Of a stretch of DNA of 64,000 nt, positions 54,891 to 64,000 are shown piece after piece (the first letter of the stretch is position 1; the number at the start of each line of letters is the position of its first letter). The DNA is from Colocasia esculenta (taxonomy: Eukaryota; Streptophyta; Magnoliopsida; Alismatales; Araceae): NCBI GenBank assembly GCA_014218235.1, contig CM024760.1:68202961-68266960 (forward strand), in the 5' to 3' direction. The position numbers were made by a program, and so were the translations under genes. The notes under the pieces were generated by a model. It saw only the letters and a list, made by a program, of their open reading frames with translations, was not told the origin of the DNA and did no database searches.

Positions 54891-57813
54891 TGTAATGCGC
54901 CGACGCAAAATATCGGAGCGGAATTATAGTTATTAAATAGTACAGAGCGAGAAATAATTACAAATCATTGCACAAATGGGACAATACCAAATAAACTCCA
55001 ATTTCATTAATAATCCACCAATCATCATTACATCAACGTATCAGAGCCAGAACTAGGGCCCCGAGTACTTTATTCAAAATCAAACTATTACATTATGACT
55101 AACTGACTCACTAACTCATAACTATACTAACTACTACTAGATAGCACTGGTGGCTAAAATGGTCACTCCTGAGCATCTCCCTCAGTCCCGTCCTCGTAAG
55201 TGTGGTCGTCTCCATCCGACTCACCTGAACACATTAAACAAATACGCAGGATAAGCGAATAACGCCCAGTAGGACTTAATATCTCATAAACACAAGCATG
55301 CTTTAAATAGTTAATGGTTTAATGGAAGGATAACTAGAGAGTAAAGTCATGTAAAGCATGTCATGATAACAGGAGAACAATAGCAACTGGCACAGGGAAA
55401 ATAGTACAACGAGAACGATAATAGAATGGCCATGTAACGTTATAACATGTAAATTGCACAACGGTACACTAGTAATGATCACACTTGCACTTGTAGAGAT
55501 AGTACTTTGATTGTCATAGATTAATCTAGATAGTAAACTGACACTGGATGCATGTCGTAACACATCCTTGATCATTTTAACTCCCATGAGCACTGGCACT
55601 TTTCGGAATGCTCCTCCCAGTACCTGATCGGGCCCTATTGCGCTGGCATTAGTCAATTCTTTATCTTAGACAATCTTAAGAATGGCCAATAGAGTACCAA
55701 GAAGAGATGAGAGAGTACTGGACGAGATAGATGAGAGTGTAGAGAGAACGTGAATAGATAAGAGGATATGGACATTAGATGAGATAGGGACAATTCCGTA
55801 AAACAACGTGAAATTTTGATAATGACGGCTACACAACACCAAGTTGGGTGCCGACAGTCTGGTAGAAGTCACAACCGCCCCCTTAGACGTGCCGTGTACA
55901 CGGGTCAGGTGGTCTGGCGTGTTCCCAAGACGAGAAGGAAACACTAAGAACATGGATCGTACTGATCCCTAAAGTGTAACGGGTTTTGGGGTACAACCAA
56001 CTTGTTGACTAAGGATGTGCGCCAAAGCCAAGAAGACTTACGGAGGTCTTGACAAGGAGTCCCTGGCCCATTCGAGAGTATTCCCGATGGAGAGGTGGTC
56101 CAAGTCAAGAGAAAGTGTATAGAAACGGGTCCGTCATGCCTCGAGTGCTCGAAGCCGAGGGAAAACGATAACGGTATTTAAAATGCGCGTATAAAACGAA
56201 GACAATTGTATTTAATAAAGTAGGGTAATTTAGTCATTTATTTCGCTAATTTACCGAATACATTATTGTATAATTTATCAGGGTCAAATGGCTTTTAATA
56301 ATGTTGTGTGTGTGTGTAATTGTAAAGAAATCTTGAGGATATGACAAGTCATGCAAATGTCATTTTAAATAATTAAATGTATATCGTTAATGCCATTTAT
56401 TAACGTACTAAGTTGAATTAACTATAACATGGGTTAATCATGGCTAATTAAGGGGTATAAAGCCTAAACAACAGGGCATATGCATAATTTTCAATTTTGG
56501 TCGGATTCTTGAAAACGCGGTGGACTTACCCGTCGCGATTCAAATCGCGACTGGGCCGCCGGGCGCGACAGGTGGACTGGCCGGTCTGGCCCGATATGGA
56601 GTGGAATCGTGGCGGCTTATGCCGCCGCGTTCTTGACGCGATGCCATCAGCCGGCGCGACCCCACTGATATCGCGGCGGATAGCGCCGACGCGATACCAA
56701 GTGGGATTACCCTTTTTCCCTTTTTCCCAGGGCGAATCCTCTTTGATACATAGACGTTCTAAATTCCATATAAAATAGCACGGTGAGGCAAAAAGCACGA
56801 AACTAGTTTTAATCGAAAGTAGACATATAGATCTATCAACATACATGATTAATTTGAAAATAAACAAGGTATAGACATGCTTTGATCAGGTATATTTCAG
56901 TCACCTAAATATGCGCAGTCAAGGTTCAACGAATTAACTAGAGATGGATACACGATGAAATTTAGGCAAACTGGGGGCGTTTGAAAGCTAACATGATGTA
57001 GTATTTATTAGATTTTTCTCATGGCATGGGATCATGTATACCTAAGGTTTAAGAGTAAACATGAAGGGTCGGGTACATGGAACTGATAGGGATTCAAAGA
57101 TTTAATTCTTCCTCATGGGAGATCAAAATAGAGCGAAACTAGAGGGCTTTTGCTCGGGATCATGAACTCTTCCTAGGATAATTTTTACATGAATTTAGCT
57201 TGAGAGATTGCCTACCTTTTTCATGGAGTAAGAAAACTAGGGTTTGATGACGAAAATAGGATGAAATCCCTTGCTCCAATCCTTCTTCTCCAAGCTCCTA
57301 ACGTCCAGAACTCCTCCTCTTCGTCCCTCAAAGCTCCAGCCACGAACTAAGGTTTGGTTGAGAGGAATTTGGGAGTATATTACTAACTATAGGAGTCCTA
57401 GCCATTCTAAGAGTCCTCCCTTCCATTAACTCTGAATTTCCTTCTTTATCTCCCACTTTCTCTTATTTATCCACCTAATAGAGTTGGGAAGGGATCCAAT
57501 TTCATGGTTAAAGGTTTAGGGTAAGTGTAGAACTTTTTTTAGGATAGATATGACTGTTTTACTAGTTAATTTGACCTTTTCTATTTATTAATTAATTAGA
57601 TACGAATTTCTCTTTAATTACTTCCTCTCATAATGGGCTATCCTATTTGGCCCAACAAACCATGTTAGAACCATTAGTACACCCCATTTCTAATTAGCTT
57701 GATGGACTTTGATTTAATTTATTATTCCTATTTATTCCCCTTTATTCAATTAAATCAGTTTATCTCATTTATTAAATATTTTTTTTCTTGATTTTAAAAA
57801 TCAGGTTGCTACA
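54891..57813 (-). repeat. 5' LTR of gypsy D
   Basis: Edges TGTAATGCGCCG and GGTTGCTACA, about 2.92 kb, collinear with 47318-50256 apart from substitutions and small indels, several in the last 300 bp. The short frames inside both LTRs are conserved only because the LTRs are copies. Confidence 0.95.
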
Positions 57814-57818
57814 CTGTG
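57814..57818. repeat. 5-bp target site duplication of gypsy D, right
   Basis: CTGTG, identical to 47313-47317. Confidence 0.85.
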
Positions 57819-60800
57819 ATACTCTCGGAATAGAAATCAGTGGAAGGCAAGAGGAGCGCCCTGTTAGGCTGTTATTCTGGCAATTACTCTAGCGAATCTT
57901 TCAAAGATAAGGGACGCACAGCAGAGTCCATGAGCAAGAAATGATGCTTGGGGAGGAAGACAACCCTTGGCAACTTTAAGGTGGCAAAATCTACCTGAAG
58001 GGAAGTGTTGACAGGGTTTTCAATCCTGAGCAGTGCAATGGCTCCCCTGAACCGACCAAGCTGAATTTCTAGCAGATTGTTGATAAACCGATAGTTTTGA
58101 AACATCGGGAAGTGCCAGATCAACTTGATTTCCCTCTGGATGAAGGGACCCCAAATATTCCTATGGTGGATAACAAACCATTCAGACAGAAAAAGTTGGT
58201 GGTCTGAGGGTGGAAACCTGTCAGATCGACCAAGCACATAATTCTTGTAGAGAGACTGATGTCCACGAGTCCACTGGTCTTCAGTCTTAGATATAGCTAT
58301 GGAGAAGATTTTGGAATGATCTGATTTGGATATTGGAGAGAGAGGAAGAACAATGTAAGATGTTCAGTTAGATTAAGATGAGGGAGGCCAAAATTAGCAG
58401 CAAAGGTACACTTTTGTAAGAATTCACAATAGAGGGATCTCCTTCTGTTTTCAACAGAAAGAGAGAACCAAAGAGAAGGGAATTGAGGTTCAGAAGAGAG
58501 AGCAAGTTGCATAGAAATCTTCCTCTTTTAGGGGGTAGGACTGGGAGAGCCTATCCTGTGAACATGGGAGGACATAGACAGAACTGAGCGAAGAATTGCT
58601 TCTTCAAACTCATCTTTAATGCCATGTATGATGTGGCCTTGAACACGAGCACCCTCCAGAATGATGGTGATGAAGGAGGGTGGAGTGGGTGGATGAAGAG
58701 AGAGAAAGAAGTAGGAGGAGGTGGTGCAGATGGTCCAGCAGATGATGGACCAGTAGATGAGGGACCAGCTGAAGATGATGCTGGAGGTGCCTCAAATGTT
58801 GGAGGAGGAATTGTAGGAGAAGAAATGGGTGAAGAGGAGGAGGTAGCAGGAAAAGGTGTAGGTGAGGGGACGTGTTTTGGAATAGGCTTGGAAGGTTTAG
58901 GTACTGGTGGGGCAGAGAGGGATGTGGGGGAGAAGAAGGAGCTGGAGTCTGATGACTAGAAGGGACAGGAGGCTCTGGGGGCATAGCAATAACTTCTACA
59001 GGTGCTTGAGATCCGCTGGCTCTGCCACTGACTCCACTGGCTCTGATGGCCCAACACCAACAACATCAACTTCACATGGCCCTGATGGCACTGGCTCCTC
59101 AACTGATTGCCCTGATGACCTGACTTCCTCTTCAGAAGGCCCTGGTGGCCCTGATTATTCAATAACTATAACATCTTCAGAAATTGGCCCTGATGGCCCT
59201 GATTCCTTAATAACTGGCCCTGATGGCTCAACCTCCTTGATGGCCTCAGAAGGCCCGGATTCCTTTGGTACAGGTTGAGTGGGAGCTGGAGGGGCAGGAG
59301 AGGATAATTGCACCCTCACAAAGTCTGAAAGATTTGTCATTATTGCTTCTTGTTGCCCAACTCACTTCTCATCTTCTGGAGCTCAACTTAACTAATCTCC
59401 TTGGCTTTAGTGCTCTGACTCAGAAAAATGGATTGAACTTCAGATTGTAGTCGCACAAAATCTCCCATGTGCATCAATCTATAGATAGGCCTCATGTGCA
59501 CATGAATCCTCTTCTTCTTTGTTCTGTGGTGTGCCTTCCTGGTGAGTAGAGAATTCTGGGGGCAACACCCTTTTTCTTTCCACTTGAGCTGATAATGGGC
59601 TCCGCATCATCATCTGAAACATCTTCAACAATTCCTTCCTAGAATTGATCTGCAGGAGCTCTAGCAGGAGGCTCCCCCGGAATCTCTAGCTCCCCCTGAG
59701 CTGGAGCATCTTCCATCTGAACATCTGCTGTGTGGCCTGGTGCCACAACTTTCGGAGTAACTTCTGCCTGATTATCTTCCATAACAGTCTGCAGCAGGGA
59801 CACTGAGAGTTTTGTCCATGAGAGTTGTTCCTACTCCCCCCCTCAGCATGACACAGTCTCTAGATGACAGATTTTCAATTGTAGGAGCATGGACTGTAGA
59901 GGGGACACTACTTCGATGAATGCCAACGGGCTCAATATGTTCAGGTGCTATTTCCTCAATCCTCCTTGCAGGAGGTTCTTCAGTTTTGACATCTACTTCT
60001 GCCTCTCTGCCTCTAGCTATGGGATTGGTTGAACTTCAGGGGCTTCACTAATGATGGCCTCTCCTTCTGCCATCGAGGTCTTGGTCCAAATGTTTCCCAC
60101 TAGAGAGAAACCACTTTTCTTCAAGTTTCTAGACCGAATAGGCTAGCCCATCTTCTCCATCACTTCTCCTTTCAGGTCAATATCATAATCCTTGAAAATT
60201 CTGGTAAGCAACTGGGCATATGGAAGTGATAATGCCAATTTATTTTTCTTGTCCCATATCATCTCTACAACAAACTTCATCCTCTCAATTATAACCTGAG
60301 CCATGTTTGATGTCTTGATTTTGGATGGCCCAGAACATCATATCTGAATCTCCTTTTGGGCAAGTTGAGAAGGTGGCGCTCCTCGGCACCAAAATCTGAC
60401 AGACTATAAAATGTAAAATTCTGTTGAATGCAATTAGCTGGTTGATGTCGATTTTTCATCCTTTGATCTATACTATGTCCGATGATTCCTAGCCCCTAGC
60501 ATGAAATCCACTGAGTCACCCCACTGTGACCGACTATAGAGACACCAAATAGTCTTTCCAATAGATCATAGGTGATGAGAATGGGTTATACCTTTTACAG
60601 TGGAAGAGAGAGACCCGTCTTCTTCTGTTTCAAACAAGTGTAGAACGCTTTGGCTAGGTCTAGATAACTGGCTCAGAGATAGTGACCATCTTCGTCCACT
60701 TCACCTCTGAATGGCTTCTTCCACAATATTGTGCATCCCATGCTTCTCTAAATCTTCAATATCCACCTTGCCTTTGTTTCCGCAAAGCTTGATCCTGATA

Positions 60801-61000
60801 GCCGCTAACCGTTTCCTGTTGATCCGTCGTGAGGAAGGCGACGTTGTAACCACCTACTTGTCGGAACTCCCAGAAGCGGCCACGGAATTGAACAAGAAAG
60901 GTTTCTGGAGGATCGGGGGGGAGAGGAGCAGGAACCCATCAAGAAATTTGAGCGGGAACAGAAAGATTCTTTGAAACCTCACAGAGGAGATTCTGGAGTC
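57819..61000 (-). pseudogene. env-like ORF of copia A, N-terminal and central parts
   Basis: Minus-strand frames with several shifts. Near 60740-60840: RRINRKRLAAIRIKLCGNKG, KVDIEDLEKHGMHNIVEEAI. Near 60150-60300: IIERMKFVVEMIWDKKNKLA, LSLPYAQLLTRIFKDYDIDL, KGEVMEKMG. LPYxxLLTRIF is a hallmark of the env-like 'putative plant transposon protein' region. Then Pro/Ser/Gly-rich low complexity (58600-59900), and RFPPSDHQLFLSEWFVIHHR, NIWGPFIQREIKLIWHFPMF, RGAIALLRIENPVNTSLQVD (57884-58237). There are internal PPT-like GGGGGAG blocks near 59835. Function unknown. Confidence 0.65.
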
Positions 61001-61037
61001 GATGAGGGTTTCACAAACAAGCAAATCGAAGGAGATG

Positions 61038-61039
<2 letters not shown>

Positions 61040-61088
<49 letters not shown>
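61040..61088. repeat. (GA)n microsatellite
   Basis: About 22 GA units (GAGAGAGAGAGAGAGAGAGA) in the leader of the env-like region of copia A. Confidence 0.95.
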
Positions 61089-61090
<2 letters not shown>

Positions 61091-61332
61091 AATCGATGCG
61101 ACAAGGATTTCGGACTTAATGGCAGGACATAAAGTGGCTTTTTGAAATGTTAGAGCATTAAAAGCGGATAACGACAAGAGAGGAGATGATTACACAAATA
61201 ATAATGAATTGATCTTGTAACGCCATAGCAATTTATGACGCACGCAATAAAGGATTTGCTTAAATTTTAGCGGGAGGGACAAATATTATTTTGAAAAAAA
61301 ATTATTATTTCAGTTACGTACAGACATATTTG

Positions 61333-62565
61333 TTACAAATTACACATGCCTAATTCCCTTCTAAGAGACGTAAATCTCTCTTCATGTAAGGCTTTTGTAA
61401 AGATATCTACTAACTGATTTAGAGTATCTATAAAGGAAATATTTATATTACCATTAGCTACATGATCTCTAATAAAATGATATCTGACCTCTATATGTTT
61501 TGCCGTGGAGTGCTGAACTAGATTTTTCGTGAGATTTATCACACTTGTGTTGTCGTACATGTGCAATCTATAGTCCTCAAGTTGTTGCTTTATCCATAGG
61601 AGTTGAGTGCAGCAGCTTCCAGCAGCTACGTATTCAGCTTCAGCTGTTGATAGTGTTACTGAATTTTGCTTCTTTGAAGACCATGAAATCAAGCATCCTG
61701 CAAGAAATTGACAACCACCACTGGTGTTTTTTCTATCTACTTTGTATCCAGCATAGTCAGCATCAGAATATCTAATTAAACTAGTTTCACATGATTTAGG
61801 ATACCATAGTCCTAGGTCATGAGTTTTAGCTAAATATCTAAAAATTCTTTTAACAAATATTAGATGAGATTCATTAGGATCAGATTGATATCTTGCACAC
61901 ATGCATACACTAAATAAGATATCGGGCCTACTGGCTGTTAAATAAAATAATGATCCTATCATACATCTATAAAGTTTTTGATCAACTTTCTTACCTTCCT
62001 TATCACTGTCTAACATGGTAGATGTGCTCATTGGAGTGGACAGTGGTTTGGCATTTTTAAAACCAAATTTCTTTAGAAGTTCCATGGTGTATTTTTTTTG
62101 ACAAATATGAGTTCCTTCATTGCCTTGCTTTATTTGCAACCAAAGGAAATAGTTGAGCTCTCCCATCATGCTCATCTCAAATTCTCCATGCATGAGCTTC
62201 TCAAAATACTTGGACAAGGATTTATCATTAGAACCAAATATAATATCATCTACATACATTTGCACTAGTAATAAATTTTTATTATTTGATTTAATGAACA
62301 ATGTGCTATCTACCTGCCCTCGAATAAAACTATGATTAAATAAAAATTCACTAAGTCTTTCATACCATGCTCTAGGTGCTTGTTTTAATTAATACAAAGC
62401 TTTATGTAATCTAAAAACATGATTTGGATAATCTAAATCATCAAAACATGGAGGTTGTTCTACATAGACTTCCACCTTTTTTTAAGCATTTAGAAAAGCG
62501 AATTTTACATCCATTTGAAAAAGTTTCAAATCCAATGCACATACATAAGCAGGTAAAATTCGAAT
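61333..62565 (-). pseudogene. copia A reverse transcriptase and RNase H, truncated
   Basis: A continuous 322-codon frame (61333-62301) holds the RT catalytic box VQMYVDDIIFGSNDKSLSKY, FEMSMMGELNYFLWLQIKQG, SRPDILFSVCMCARYQS, then RNase H: YSDADYAGYKVDRKNTSGGC, SSKKQNSVTLSTAEAEYVAA, YDNTSVINLTKN, and ends LRRELGMCNL. Catalytic YVDD and the RNase H Asp/Glu/Asp positions look intact. Upstream, 62302-62565 encodes the RT palm segment with stops (near 62390 and 62480) and is cut at 62566 by the LTR. This is the best-preserved coding segment among the copia elements here. Confidence 0.9.
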
Positions 62566-64000
62566 TGTGATGGCCCTCATTATACCGGTACGGTTATACC
62601 AACCCACGTCGGTATAGCGAGAGTCCTCACAGTGGGGCATTTACCCAAATGATACAAATAGCTGAGATACACGCGAATATACAAACAGAGTAGCGGAAGT
62701 GAAAGACAACTGTCTTCATTCATTCATCATCCACATTAAACATACATGAGATTTTCAATTTACATTAAGAGCTAAAAGTTCACATAATTAAATTGCTGAA
62801 AATTTAGTACACAATGTCCACACTTATACAATTTTCTCATGATAGTTCTAGTACAATGTCACTTTTACATACTATGAAACAAAAAAAGGGGTACAACTGC
62901 TCCAACAATCTAAACTCCGTGCTCGGAGTCCGTCTCTACCGTCTCCTCCACGAGAGTCTCGTCACCGTCTATACCTGTACGCCGAAGCAAGGAGTGAGTC
63001 TTAAAGACTCAGCAAGTAACACTACTCATAACATACACGTATAAGTCATAGCAGTTTCTACATGCACATTCACAAATTTCAACACATGGCATGTTAGTCA
63101 TTTGAAAGTTTCAACCTATCATGAAAGTTCTACAATTTAATACATGGATCATGCTTTCAGATTTCTAAGAATAAGACTTACCTATCACATGCTCTCTATT
63201 CCATTTACTTGCGAAATTTTTGCCTTTAAAGAACCAAGACATGAGAGCTACCAACATGAACACTGTGCATATATGAAGGGAAAACACAACTAGTATGGAT
63301 CTTACATGTTTTTAAACACATACATAGACATTTTCACATGCTTTAAGTTGCTGGTTTCACATGGTTTAATGGCTGTAAACTTACACATGAGAGCTACAAT
63401 GTTGTTTAAAACATACCATGTGAACAACCAATCATGCTATTTTGTACACGTGCTCATCAATTATCCCTAACATAGATTCTAGACATTTTCGCACATATAA
63501 ACATAATGATAACGACATGAAATTTCTGATTTCACATGGTTTCAGATTTGTCTCACATGGATTTCAATGTCATATTCTCACATTTTTAGTTTCACATTTC
63601 CTACACAAGTTTCCAATTCACATGGTTGCACGTTACACATACACATTTCACATTGTTCACTTACACATTACACATGAACACATACACATTACACATTACA
63701 CATTACACATTCACATTTTAGGTGCCGTGACACATAGTCCAAACCACCAAAAAGGGACATAACACATCACATTACACATAGACCCATCTAGGCATTACAA
63801 TGGCGACTCTTGGACTGCGCAGACCGGGAGAACAAGTCTCCCCCTAACCAGTGGTACTTGCCCACCTCTAAGATTTCCCCCTAATTCCCTAGGGTCACTT
63901 ACACATTGAACTTTCTCAGGGGGACTTTTCCCTGATACAGTTCCACTGCCCTCTACGAAACAGTGTCACATCGGCACAGTTACACATTTACACATTTTAC
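62566..64000 (-). repeat. LTR related to gypsy 2, probably a 3' LTR running off the window
   Basis: It starts TGTGATGGCCCTC immediately after interrupted RT coding sequence and shares TTATACCGGTACG, CAACCCACGTCGG and CACAGTGGGGCATTTACC with the LTR at 5622. Orientation is the same as 5622. Since LTR sequence follows directly on foreign coding sequence, this is either a 3' LTR of a minus-strand element whose body lies beyond 64000, or a solo LTR. There is a (TTACACA)n-like run at 63640-63720. Its second half has diverged strongly from 5622-7390. Confidence 0.75.
63640..63720. repeat. ACACATT-type short tandem repeat
   Basis: Repeated TTACACA/TTCACA units inside the LTR; spurious His/Thr-rich frames result. 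Confidence 0.85.

Larger units (their letters stand above)
47318..57813 (-). mobile_element. Complete Ty3/gypsy chromovirus (Tekay/Del-like), element D
   Basis: Full minus-strand element with both LTRs, PBS, gag, protease, RT, RNase H, integrase with C-terminal chromodomain, PPT and perfect 5-bp duplications. It inserted into the env-like ORF of copia A. The frames have a handful of stops and shifts, so it is not autonomous now. The two LTRs are very similar by eye, with many differences being C-to-T or G-to-A at CpG, as expected of methylated DNA. Confidence 0.95.
46581..62565 (-). mobile_element. SIRE-like copia element A, 3' half, with nested gypsy
   Basis: Minus-strand internal region: RT and RNase H (61333-62565), env-like ORF (57819-61200 continued at 46766-47312), PPT and the LTR at 44369-46565. 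A chromovirus at 47318-57813 splits the env-like region. The upstream half of pol is cut by an LTR at 62566. Confidence 0.8.

Noticed and set aside
58616..58984. Pro/His/Leu-rich 122-codon frame
   Set aside because: Low-complexity frame in the spacer of the env-like region, out of frame with the recognisable env-like blocks.
63442..63762. 106-codon His/Thr-rich plus frame
   Set aside because: Generated by the ACACATT-type repeat in the LTR.

Overview
The window looks like a gene-poor, transposon-packed stretch of a flowering-plant nuclear chromosome, probably pericentromeric or otherwise heterochromatic. I see no host protein gene, rRNA or tRNA gene. The evidence for a plant is the mix of families: SIRE/Maximus-type Ty1/copia elements with an extra env-like ORF after pol, Ty3/gypsy elements (one a chromovirus with a C-terminal chromodomain), tRNA-iMet primer sites (TGGTATCAGAGC), a plant L1-type LINE with zf-RVT and RNase H domains, a PIF/Harbinger element with Myb/SANT-like genes, and CACTA ends.

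Left part (1-14179): a nested stack whose missing halves lie left of the window. A plus-strand copia element with gag but no pol (1-3698) sits in the protease region of a minus-strand gypsy element (3699-7390). That element sits in the integrase of a second minus-strand gypsy (7391-12187), which in turn sits in the gag of a minus-strand SIRE-like copia (12188-14179). Middle gap (14180-19221): two CACTA-type terminal regions, a gypsy LTR relic, TCGATT-rich sequence, microsatellites and a six-unit satellite-like array of about 178 bp.

Centre (19222-44366): one large minus-strand SIRE-like copia, element B, with 3' LTR 19222-20880, a split env-like ORF, a decayed pol and gag, and a PBS at 44355-44366. 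Its env-like ORF is split by a 13.5-kb PIF/Harbinger-type DNA transposon (22422-35914). This carries two spliced Myb/SANT-like genes, a spliced DDE transposase, a third Myb-like ORF, and a small ORF combining an RNase H1/viroplasmin hybrid-binding domain with a C-terminal hydrophobic tail. A 5'-truncated LINE (24496-27622, 13-bp target duplication) is nested inside it.

Right part (44369-64000): the LTR at 44369-46565 has a PBS on one side and a polypurine tract on the other. It therefore serves as the 5' LTR of element B and the 3' LTR of a second SIRE-like copia, element A (46566-62565), and it appears to be a recombinant between the two LTR families. Element A is interrupted in its env-like region by an essentially complete minus-strand chromovirus (47318-57813, TSD ctgtg, about 2.9-kb LTRs). 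Its pol is cut at 62566 by an LTR related to the one at 5622-7390, which runs off the window.

The most interesting items are the hybrid-binding-domain ORF inside the Harbinger element, the chimeric LTR joining elements A and B, and the recurrent TCGA-core tandem arrays in the LTRs of several copia families, which also occur inside one gag region.
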